DNA of 64,000 nucleotides, from NCBI RefSeq assembly GCF_004367745.1, contig NZ_CP037993.1:310001-374000 (forward strand), given 5' to 3'. Position 1 is the first letter of the stretch. Each line of letters opens with the position of its first letter. The position numbers and the translations under genes are program-made. This document shows, piece after piece, positions 35,908 through 43,897 of this stretch. The stretch is from Herbaspirillum huttiense. Lineage in GTDB: Bacteria > Pseudomonadota > Gammaproteobacteria > Burkholderiales > Burkholderiaceae_D. The notes beneath the pieces are model-generated. The model saw nothing but the letters and a program-made list of their open reading frames with translations, was not told the origin of the DNA and did not search any database.

Positions 35908-38900
35908 ATGACATCACCATCCACTCCCGCACCAGCCCCGGTTCCGCCGGCCATCGAACTGCTGCCGCCCTCGATCACGGTACGCGTCGGCAAGCGCCGC
36001 CTGACGCTTTCCTGGCGGGCGCGCAAGCCCTTGCCGCTGCTGCTGTCGCGTCTGTTGCAGCGTGCGTGGAAGCGGGCGCTCGCGCCCGGGTTGCGGCTGT
36101 CGCTGGCCGCCGCCGCCGTGTGTGGCGCGTGGCAGGCCCCGGCGCTGGCCGCCGCGCCTGCGCCCGGTACCTTGCCCACCGGCTGGAGCGTGGCCAATGG
36201 CAATCTCAGCTTCAGCCAGAACGGCAACACGCTCAACATCAACCAGTTGTCGCCGCAGGCCATTGCCCGCTTCGCCTCGTTCAGCATCGGTGCCGATGCG
36301 GCGGTCAACGTGGCCCAGCCGAGTTCGTCCGCCGCCTTGCTGGCCAAGGTGACCGGTGCCGACATCTCGCAGATCTACGGCAAGCTCTCGGCCAATGGCA
36401 CGGTGGTGCTGTACAACCCCAATGGCGTGGTGATCGGGCCCGGCGGTACGGTGGATGCCGCCCGCTTCATCGCGACCTCCCTGGCCATCAGCGACAACGA
36501 CTTTCTGGCCGGCCGTCTCAATTTCATCAAGGACGGCAATGCCGGCCTGGTGGACAACCAGGGCAAGATCAGTTCGGCCACCGGCGGCAGCGTCTACCTG
36601 ATTGGCGGCAGCGTGTCCAACAGCGGCATCATCACCAGCCCGCAGGGCGAGGTCATCCTCGCAGCCGGCCAGACCGTGACGCTGGCCGATACCGCCACCC
36701 CGGGCGTGACCGTGAACGTGACCGGCAGTGCCGGCAACGTCACCAACCTCGGCACCATCACCGCCGAAGCCGGGCGCATCGGCGTGGCGGCGGGCCTCAT
36801 CACGAATGGTGGCGTCATCAATGCCTCCAGCGTGGTGCGCGAGGGCGGACGCATCTTCCTGCGCGCCTCGGGCAACCTGACCACCACGGCCAGTTCCGGC
36901 ATCAGTGCCGATGGCACCAAGGGCGGCAATATCACGCTGTATGCCGCCAATGCCGCCTTCATCGATGGCGATGTGTCGGCGCTGGGCGCGCCAGGGCAGG
37001 GTGGATTTGTGGATACCTCCGGGCTGAAACGGCTGGATGTGGTGAAGGTGCCGAAGGTCGGGACGGGCGGGACGTGGCTCATCGATCCGCATGATCTGGA
37101 GGTGGTGCCCAACACCACAACGAACGTCAGCTTCGATGGCTGTTCGTCCTACGCGGTCACCTCCACCGATAGTGGCGCGACGATTTCGGCGGCGACCATT
37201 TCCAATCAGCTCAGCAATGGTGTCAGCGTCAGCCTGACCACCGGCGATAGCGATGGCGTGGGCGGCAACATCACCGTCTCCGCCAACATCACCAAGAGCG
37301 GCGGCGCGGACAGCACACTGACGCTCAACTCCGCCAACAACATCAGCATCCGGGCCAACATCATCAGCGAGAGCGGACGGCTTGGGCTGACCCTCAACAG
37401 CGGCTATGTGCAGTCATCACAAGAGAGTTTCTCGGAAGCCCGCATCATGGACGCGGTCAAGCCGCGCAATCTGAGTACCATCGACAATGGCGCACGCATC
37501 GTGCTGAACGGCGGCTCGCTGAGGGTCACCGATGATTCCGGCAACGGGGATCTGCTCATCAACAATGGCACGGTCAACCTAGGCAGCGGCAACCTCTACG
37601 CCGCAGCAGTGCGCGTCAACAGCGCCGGTACGCTCACGCTCAACGGCGGCGGGGGCAATATCAATTCGCTCACGAACAACGGTACCGTCAGCGTCGCCTC
37701 CAATGGTGAGGGCAGATTGTCGGTCGGTAGCGATGGCATCACCAACAACGGTACGCTCAACATCAGCGGTCGCGTCAACTCCAGTGGTGATGTGACCAAC
37801 AATGCCAATGCCACGCTGGTCCTCAATGGTGACGCTGCCGTGTTGAGCGTCACCGGCAATGCCAGTGTGAGCAACTATGGCACCCTGACGATGGCCGGCG
37901 GCAATGTCAGCGCGAGCTACATCCGCAACGAGACCAACGGGACCATGTCGGGCAATGGTACGTTGTCGGTCAGTGGGTCGTTTACCAATGACGGTAGCCT
38001 CGCACCGGGTGGTGACGGGACAGTAGGGCGTCTGGCGTTGCGGGCAACCGGCGACCCCAGCGATGCCAGCTTCAGCCAGGGCGATACCGGAAAAATGCTG
38101 ATCGATATCGCAGGTGCCAGCGACGGCAGTTATGACGTGATCGAATTGACTGGATTCTCTTCGACCAGTCTGGACGGCAGCCTCAAGACCCGTCTGCTAA
38201 GCGGCTACTCACCCTCTGGCGAAGTGAGCATCAATGCCATCAACATCAGCGGCACTTCGTCACCGACTGGCTACTTCCGCTCCGTGACCGGGGATATCGT
38301 CACGGCGGGCGGACAGGAGAAGATGTTCAAGGCGGTCTACGGTGACAACGGCCTGGCGAACCTCTCCCTGCGCGGTGCCGAGACCTTCACTTATCAGCAG
38401 TACGGCTATTCGGAAGGGGGCTGGGAGGACCGCCAAAACTGGGTCAGCAACGCGACCGTAGGCAACGTGTCCACCTACATGCCGACCCAGATCGATACCG
38501 TGGTGATCTCGGGCAACCAGACCGTGAGACATGACAGTGTTGACGATACCATCGCCAATCTGCAGATCGCAGCGGGATCCGAGCTCAACCAGCGCGGCGG
38601 TACGCTGACGGTACGCAACAGCACCAGCAACAACGGCACGATCAGCGTCAACCGCATGAGTGGCTCGAACAACAGCATCGCTGCCCTGGTGCTCAATGGC
38701 ACCACCAGCGGAAACGGCACGCTCAATATCGGCAGCACGGACTTCATCAACGGCGAGACGGTCCTGCTCAACGGAACCGTCACCTTGGCCAATGCCGCCC
38801 AGTCCAACATGACGGCGGAGCTGGTCGCCGGCAACCTGACCCTGGGCGGCGATGTCCGCCTGTCCAATCTGACCGTGTCCAACGGCACCGTGACCGGCAA

Positions 38901-40017
38901 CGTCGGCTCGCGCCTGGTCGTGGCTGATGCCTTCAGCCAGACCGGCGGCAACCTGACCCTGGCTGATGCCGCGCTGTCGCAGGCTACCGGCTCGCTGGCC
39001 ATCGGCAACATCACCGCCAACAATCTGGTGCTGCAGGCTGCCAATGGCAACCTTACCCAGAGCACCGGCACCTCGATGCGGGTGAAGTCGCAATTGATCG
39101 CCTTGGCCAGCAGCGGCATCACTTTCAACAACAGCGGCAACCAGATTGCCGGCTTTGCCGCCAACAACAGCGGCACCGGCGACATCACGCTGAAGAACGC
39201 GCTCAACACCAGCGATGCCAGCGCGGTCAGCATCAACGGTGTGACCACCGCGCGCGGCAACATCAGCATCGACAACACGGGCGGTGTGGTCACCTCGGCC
39301 ATCGGCACCCGCGCCAGCTTCCTCGGCAGTCTGCCCAGCAATGCCAATGGCACGGCCATCAGTACCGACAGCAAGCTGGCCACCTTGGGCATCAACAGCA
39401 CCGGCCAGCTCAAGAGCAGCAACGGTTCGGTCAGCGTGGTCACACACAGCCCGCTGACCATCGGTTCGGGCGGCGTCAGCGCCACCGGAACCATTACCCT
39501 GACCGCGAGCGCCTCGTCGGGCAGCAACGACACGCTGACGGTCAATGGCGTGCTGGTTTCCACTGGCGGCAACATCACGCTGTCGGCGGGCGATTCGATG
39601 ACCATCAACGCCAACATCTCCACCTCGCCGCCGGGCGTGGCGCTGCTGTCGGTGGATTCCGGCCAGGTGATCGGTTACGCCCAGGGCGTCACCATCGTCG
39701 ACGCCAACGGGACGCGCACGCCGGTAGCGGCCAGCTCCAGCAGTTCCAGTTCCAACTCCAACTCCAGCAGTACCAGCAGCAGCGCGTCCAACAGCCAGAC
39801 CGCGCTGGCCGTGCAGCAGCAACAGAACCAGCAGAGCCGTGATCTGCAGGCCAGCCTGAACAACGCCCAGCTCACCGATACCGTGTCCGCCACCAGCGGC
39901 AATGTCGTACAGCAGACCGGTGCCACCACCCAAACCGTGGGCGGTACGACGGACCACTTTGGCGACGAAGGCGATGACCGCAAGCAGGCCAAGAAGCCGC
40001 TGCCGATGTGCACCTGA
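35908..40017 (+). CDS. Filamentous haemagglutinin-like exoprotein (TpsA)
   Basis: 1369-aa secreted beta-helix adhesin. It has an extended signal region of about 80 residues (Arg-rich, then hydrophobic LRLSLAAAAVCGAWQAPALA). The TPS secretion domain follows at about 85-330 (GWSVANGNLSFSQNGNTLNI), with the NPNG motif at 170-173. The sequence GTWLIDPHDLEVV, common in such adhesins, is at about 390. Long Asn/Gly/Ser/Thr-rich repeats follow, then a Ser/Asn run (about 1275-1295). The tail ends KKPLPMCT. After signal removal only two cysteines are evident (DGCSSY and the near-terminal Cys). Partner transporter: the adjacent tpsB. A surface adhesin or biofilm factor is the likely role. Confidence 0.92.
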   Translation: MTSPSTPAPAPVPPAIELLPPSITVRVGKRRLTLSWRARKPLPLLLSRLLQRAWKRALAPGLRLSLAAAAVCGAWQAPALAAAPAPGTLPTGWSVANGNLSFSQNGNTLNINQLSPQAIARFASFSIGADAAVNVAQPSSSAALLAKVTGADISQIYGKLSANGTVVLYNPNGVVIGPGGTVDAARFIATSLAISDNDFLAGRLNFIKDGNAGLVDNQGKISSATGGSVYLIGGSVSNSGIITSPQGEVILAAGQTVTLADTATPGVTVNVTGSAGNVTNLGTITAEAGRIGVAAGLITNGGVINASSVVREGGRIFLRASGNLTTTASSGISADGTKGGNITLYAANAAFIDGDVSALGAPGQGGFVDTSGLKRLDVVKVPKVGTGGTWLIDPHDLEVVPNTTTNVSFDGCSSYAVTSTDSGATISAATISNQLSNGVSVSLTTGDSDGVGGNITVSANITKSGGADSTLTLNSANNISIRANIISESGRLGLTLNSGYVQSSQESFSEARIMDAVKPRNLSTIDNGARIVLNGGSLRVTDDSGNGDLLINNGTVNLGSGNLYAAAVRVNSAGTLTLNGGGGNINSLTNNGTVSVASNGEGRLSVGSDGITNNGTLNISGRVNSSGDVTNNANATLVLNGDAAVLSVTGNASVSNYGTLTMAGGNVSASYIRNETNGTMSGNGTLSVSGSFTNDGSLAPGGDGTVGRLALRATGDPSDASFSQGDTGKMLIDIAGASDGSYDVIELTGFSSTSLDGSLKTRLLSGYSPSGEVSINAINISGTSSPTGYFRSVTGDIVTAGGQEKMFKAVYGDNGLANLSLRGAETFTYQQYGYSEGGWEDRQNWVSNATVGNVSTYMPTQIDTVVISGNQTVRHDSVDDTIANLQIAAGSELNQRGGTLTVRNSTSNNGTISVNRMSGSNNSIAALVLNGTTSGNGTLNIGSTDFINGETVLLNGTVTLANAAQSNMTAELVAGNLTLGGDVRLSNLTVSNGTVTGNVGSRLVVADAFSQTGGNLTLADAALSQATGSLAIGNITANNLVLQAANGNLTQSTGTSMRVKSQLIALASSGITFNNSGNQIAGFAANNSGTGDITLKNALNTSDASAVSINGVTTARGNISIDNTGGVVTSAIGTRASFLGSLPSNANGTAISTDSKLATLGINSTGQLKSSNGSVSVVTHSPLTIGSGGVSATGTITLTASASSGSNDTLTVNGVLVSTGGNITLSAGDSMTINANISTSPPGVALLSVDSGQVIGYAQGVTIVDANGTRTPVAASSSSSSSNSNSSSTSSSASNSQTALAVQQQQNQQSRDLQASLNNAQLTDTVSATSGNVVQQTGATTQTVGGTTDHFGDEGDDRKQAKKPLPMCT

Positions 40018-40038
40018 TAACCGGATGATGTGATCTTC

Positions 40039-40806
40039 ATGAATTCCTTCAAGCAAACTTCGCCGGCCTCGGTCCGGCGCCCTCTGGCCGGGTTGATCCT
40101 GGCGCTGCTGCTTCTGCTGGCGGTGGCGTCTGCCTTCGCCCAGTCGCAGCCGGTGGTCGGCCAGGTCACCCATCTGTCGGGTGTGCTCAGCGTGCGCCAT
40201 GCGGACGGTGCACGCGTGGTGCTGTCGGTGAAATCGGCGATCCTGCAAGGCGATACGCTCATCACCGAGCGCGAGACCTATGCCCGCGTCAAGTTCGTCG
40301 ACAACGGCGAGATCGTGCTGCGGCCGGGTTCCGAGGTGGCGGTGAGCAAATACCTCTATGACGAGAAGGAACCCAAGAATGATGCCGTGGCCATCGGCCT
40401 GGTCAAGGGCGGTCTGCGGGCGGTGACCGGGCTGGTCGGCAAGCGCAATCATGATGCCGTCAACTTCGATACCCCCACGGCCACCATCGGCATCCGCGGC
40501 ACCCACTTCGGTGCCCTGTACTGCCAGGACGATTGCGCCGGCGTGCCGACCCCGAGCGGGCAGCCGCCGGCCAATGGCCTGCATGTGGATGTGGTGACCG
40601 GGGCCATCCAGGTCACCAACCCGAGCGGATCGCAACTTTACAGCGCCGGCCAGTTCGGCTTCGTCCCCTCGATCTCGCAGCCGCCGGTGATCGTGCCGCC
40701 GGCACAGGGCGTGACAGTGACGATGCCGCCGGCCATCAGCAGCAATGGCAACACCGGGACGCAGAAGATCGGCGCGGCCAAGCTGGATGCCTGCGTGACC
40801 CAGTAA
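40039..40806 (+). CDS. FecR-domain exported protein
   Basis: 255-aa protein. A signal peptide or single anchor is at about 15-38 (LAGLILALLLLLAVASAFAQ). A FecR domain follows (VTHLSGVLSVRHADGARVVL, then DTLITERETYARVKFVDNG and TPTATIGIRGTHFGALYCQ). It is not next to a sigma factor, unlike classical FecR; rather it belongs to the FecR proteins found with CHASE2 cyclases and large exoproteins. It starts 22 bp after the TpsA stop, so it is probably co-transcribed. It may pass an envelope signal to the CHASE2 cyclase, but this is inference. The C-terminus is Cys-containing (KLDACVTQ). Confidence 0.88.
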   Translation: MNSFKQTSPASVRRPLAGLILALLLLLAVASAFAQSQPVVGQVTHLSGVLSVRHADGARVVLSVKSAILQGDTLITERETYARVKFVDNGEIVLRPGSEVAVSKYLYDEKEPKNDAVAIGLVKGGLRAVTGLVGKRNHDAVNFDTPTATIGIRGTHFGALYCQDDCAGVPTPSGQPPANGLHVDVVTGAIQVTNPSGSQLYSAGQFGFVPSISQPPVIVPPAQGVTVTMPPAISSNGNTGTQKIGAAKLDACVTQ

Positions 40807-40836
40807 GGCGGGAGCGGCTGGCGACAGATCAAGAGA

Positions 40837-40867
40837 AAAGGCACCGGCTCTGGAGCGCGGTGCCTTT
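40837..40867. terminator. Intrinsic terminator between FecR-like and phosphodiesterase genes
   Basis: Ten-base-pair perfect stem AAAGGCACCG / CGGTGCCTTT with an 11-base loop, T/A-flanked. It is positioned between two convergent genes and can serve both. Confidence 0.8.
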
Positions 40868-40887
40868 GTCGTTGAGGGCGGGATGGA

Positions 40888-41661
40888 TCAGAAGTCGAGC
40901 ACGGTGCCCGTGGCCAGCATGCGCGGCTGGTGCGCGCTGTTGCCGGCCTTGATCTCGGCGGCGATCTCGTCCAGCTGCCCGGGTTTGGCGTGCGTGATGA
41001 GCACCTCGGGCCGGCCTTGCAGGTGTTGCAGTTCTTCCAGCAGCAGGCTGGGGCACAGGTGCTTGGACAGCAGCGCAAGCTCACGGTCGCGATTGGCGAA
41101 CGCGGCCTCGATGATGAGGTAGCGCAATTGTCCGATGCGATTGAGCGCTTCCCACAGCGGCGGGCAGAGACAGGTATCGCCGCTGAAGGCCAGCGACGAC
41201 CCGCTCACATGATTGCGCAGCTGGTAGCCGACCGCCGGCACCGTGTGCGCCGCAGGCAGCGGCGTGATGCTGCGCTGGCCCAGTTGCACGGGCTGGCCGG
41301 GCTCGACCGTGGCGAAGCGCAGGAAGGGTTGCTCGGGGGTCGGGATGACGCTGAAGTCGGGCCAGATATGCCAGTTGAAGATGTGCTTGCGGATGATCTC
41401 CATGGTCGCGGCCGTCGCGTGCATGGTCAGCGGCGTGCTGCGCATGTCGCCCACGCTGTCGATCATCAGCGGCAGGCAGGCAATGTGATCCAGGTGCGCA
41501 TGGGTGATGAAGACGTGATCGATCTGCGCCAGCCGCGTCAGCGGCAGGTCGCCTACGCCAGTACCGGCGTCGATCAGGATGTCGTCATCGATGAGCAGGG
41601 AGGTGGTGCGCATGCCATTGCCACCGATGCCCCCGCTGCAGCCCAGGATTTCTACACGCAT
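40888..41661 (-). CDS. Class II 3',5'-cyclic-nucleotide phosphodiesterase
   Basis: 257-aa protein of the class II cyclic-nucleotide phosphodiesterase family, a metallo-beta-lactamase fold. The metal motif H54-x-H56-L-D58-H59 (THAHLDHI) is intact, and further metal ligands are likely in AFSGDTCL and THAKPGQLDE. It hydrolyses cAMP to AMP in characterised members such as yeast PDE1 and Vibrio cpdP. There is no signal peptide, so it should act in the cytoplasm, unlike the periplasmic Vibrio enzyme. It sits at the end of the locus that starts with a CHASE2 cyclase, convergent with the FecR gene, and probably limits the cAMP signal. Confidence 0.85.
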   Translation of the reverse strand: MRVEILGCSGGIGGNGMRTTSLLIDDDILIDAGTGVGDLPLTRLAQIDHVFITHAHLDHIACLPLMIDSVGDMRSTPLTMHATAATMEIIRKHIFNWHIWPDFSVIPTPEQPFLRFATVEPGQPVQLGQRSITPLPAAHTVPAVGYQLRNHVSGSSLAFSGDTCLCPPLWEALNRIGQLRYLIIEAAFANRDRELALLSKHLCPSLLLEELQHLQGRPEVLITHAKPGQLDEIAAEIKAGNSAHQPRMLATGTVLDF

Positions 41662-42121
41662 TGTGATTGCCGCTCATAGAGTTGTGGGTTCCGGCCCTGC
41701 CGCACGGGTTGAGAGGGAACCTTGTTGTAGCCCGGAAACCCCTTTCCGGACTGGCTTTTCGGACGATGTGGCAAATTATGCAACATAGATGGATGGTAAG
41801 GGATACGGCTCATCAGCGCAATCGGGAGATCCCTGACTGCGTTCGCGGCCACGGGGTGTCGGTTGCGGTCGCCGGCAAGCGCAGAATTGGCGGCCAAATC
41901 CCCTCAAGCTCGCTGCAAGACGGCGTGCGCTGCCGGTCTAGAATCGCGATGATGCCGAAAAAGCATCCGCCAGAAGTGCGTCGGCATTGCCCTTGTGCAA
42001 TGATCGCGCCGTGTCCGTCCGCCAACGCTTCAGGGAGTCGCATGTTGCCAGCAGTCCACCCAGCAGCCCACACCTGCCAGACCGTCCAGTGCCTGCACTG
42101 CGGCGGACGGGAGAGGGCGGC
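41662..42121. other. Divergent promoter region between the phosphodiesterase and HD-GYP genes
   Basis: About 460 bp with no gene I can support. It contains CCGGAAA-CCCC-TTTCCGG (41732-41749), a perfect 7-bp stem without a T-run. A Cys-rich 57-residue frame on the plus strand ending at 42125 overlaps the next start and was not accepted. Confidence 0.5.
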
Positions 42122-43789
42122 ATGAACGTCCCGGCCAGCATGCATGATCTCGCCCCCACGACCGGCGAGCACCGCGACATTGCCTATCGCCTGGAACGGC
42201 TGACCGAGCTGTGCCGCGAGCTGGGCAGCCAGCGCGACATTCCGCTGTTGCTGGAGCGCATCCTGCTCACCGCTCGCGACATCACGCGCGCCGATGGCGG
42301 CACGCTGTACCGCACCACCGACCATGGCGACGCGCTGCGCTTCGACATCTCCGTCAACCAGACCCTCAAGATGCACCAGGGCGGCAGCAGTGGCCAGGCC
42401 GTCTCGATTCCCGATATCGCCCTGACGCTTCCCGATGGCCAGCCCAACCTGGCGGCGGTCGCCGCCTATGCGGCCAACACCCGGGAGTCGGTCAACATCG
42501 CCGACGTCTACCAGGCCAGCGGCTTCAACTTCAACGGCATGCGCCTGTTCGACGAGAAGTATGGCTACCGCTCGAAGTCCATCCTGACCGTGCCGATGCA
42601 GGATCACGAGGGGGAACTGGTGGGGGTGTTGCAGCTCATCAATGCCATTGATCCCGACAGTGGCGTGCCGGTCCCCTTCTCGGAGACCGACCAGCGCTTC
42701 ATCGAGGCCCTGGCCTCGCAGGCCGCCATGGCGATGACCAACCAGCAGTTGATCGCGCGCCTGGAAAACTTGTTCGAAAGCCTGATCAAGCTGATCAACA
42801 TCGGCATCGGCGAAAAGTCGCCGCACACCGGCCGCCACTGCGAGCAGGTACCGCAACTGGCCATGATGCTGGCCGAGGCTGCGCACAACACCACCGAAGG
42901 CCCGCTGGCCGATTTCCGCATGACCGACGCCGATCGTCGCGAATTGTGGCTGGCAGCGCTGCTGCACGACTGCGGCAAGATCGGCACGCCCAGCCACATC
43001 GTGGAAAAAGCCACCAAGCTGGAAACCATCTTCGATCGCATCCACCTGATCGATACCCGATTCGAAGTGCTCAAGCGCGATGCCCAGATCCGCGTGCTGC
43101 AGGAGAAGCTGGCGCTGGGTGCCGCGCTCACGCCGGAGCGTTCTGCCGAGCTGGACGCCGGCCTGCAGGCCGAGTTTCTGCAGATGGAGGATGAGCGCGC
43201 CTTCCTGCGCAGGATCAACTACGGCAACGAAGGCATGCGCGCCGAAGACCAGCAGCGCGTGCTGGATATCGCCGAACGCAGCTGGCGCGGTCCCGACGGC
43301 CAACTCCGCAAGCTGCTCGATGAGGAAGAGGCCGGCAACCTGCGCATCCGTGCGGGGACGCTCAACGATGCCGAACGCGCCATCATCAACAACCACATCG
43401 TCATCACCATCAAGATGCTGGAGTCCCTGCCGTGGCCCAAGCAGCTGGCCCGCGTCACCGAATTTGCCGGTGGCCACCACGAGCGTATGGATGGCAAGGG
43501 CTATCCCAAGGGACTGACGCGCGAGCAGATGTCGGTGCAGGCGCGCATCATGGCGGTGGCCGACATCTTCGAAGCCGTGACCGCCGCTGACCGTCCCTAC
43601 AAGCGCGGCAATACCCTCAACGAGGCGGTCGATATCCTGGCCGGCTTCAAGGCGCGCAATCACATCGATCCGGATATCTTCGACCTGTTCGTGCGCGAAC
43701 GCATCTACGAAAAGTATGCCGAGCAATTCATGCATCCCAGCCAGATCGACCCGGTCGACCTGTCGCGTATCCCCGGCCATGGCGGGTGA
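42122..43789 (+). CDS. GAF/HD-GYP protein, probable c-di-GMP phosphodiesterase
   Basis: 555-aa cytoplasmic protein. An N-terminal GAF domain (about 30-200) is followed by an HD-GYP domain. The HD is H282-D283 in LLHDCGKIGTP and the GYP is G460-Y461-P462 in HHERMDGKGYP. These are about 178 residues apart, against roughly 65 in the standard domain, so there is an insertion of about 110 residues including KLETIFDRIHLIDTRF. Both signature motifs are kept, so c-di-GMP hydrolysis is plausible. The ATG at 42122 follows a GGGAGAGGG ribosome-binding site; a longer frame to 41987 is not needed. The GAF ligand is unknown. Confidence 0.92.
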   Translation: MNVPASMHDLAPTTGEHRDIAYRLERLTELCRELGSQRDIPLLLERILLTARDITRADGGTLYRTTDHGDALRFDISVNQTLKMHQGGSSGQAVSIPDIALTLPDGQPNLAAVAAYAANTRESVNIADVYQASGFNFNGMRLFDEKYGYRSKSILTVPMQDHEGELVGVLQLINAIDPDSGVPVPFSETDQRFIEALASQAAMAMTNQQLIARLENLFESLIKLINIGIGEKSPHTGRHCEQVPQLAMMLAEAAHNTTEGPLADFRMTDADRRELWLAALLHDCGKIGTPSHIVEKATKLETIFDRIHLIDTRFEVLKRDAQIRVLQEKLALGAALTPERSAELDAGLQAEFLQMEDERAFLRRINYGNEGMRAEDQQRVLDIAERSWRGPDGQLRKLLDEEEAGNLRIRAGTLNDAERAIINNHIVITIKMLESLPWPKQLARVTEFAGGHHERMDGKGYPKGLTREQMSVQARIMAVADIFEAVTAADRPYKRGNTLNEAVDILAGFKARNHIDPDIFDLFVRERIYEKYAEQFMHPSQIDPVDLSRIPGHGG

Positions 43790-43897
43790 AGGCGCGACGG
43801 CATCGCCAAGCTGGGTTATGCTGTTGGCTTCATAAAGTCTCCCTTCATTGAAGACGCTGTGCGCACTGCGCGGCAGCGCATCGAGGAAAAGCATCAC

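Noticed and set aside
35908..40017. Repeats inside TpsA considered as a tandem repeat or mobile element
   Set aside because: They are degenerate Asn/Gly/Thr repeats of a beta-helix adhesin in one uninterrupted frame, not DNA-level repeats.
38260..40635. A 791-codon minus-strand frame opposite the end of TpsA and the FecR gene
   Set aside because: Antisense to repeat-rich adhesin codons; its repetitive composition mirrors TpsA repeats.
41949..42125. A Cys-rich small frame of about 57 codons with a C-x2-C pattern just before the HD-GYP gene
   Set aside because: It overlaps the HD-GYP start, has no ribosome-binding site and no convincing metal-site spacing; chance in GC-rich DNA is more likely.
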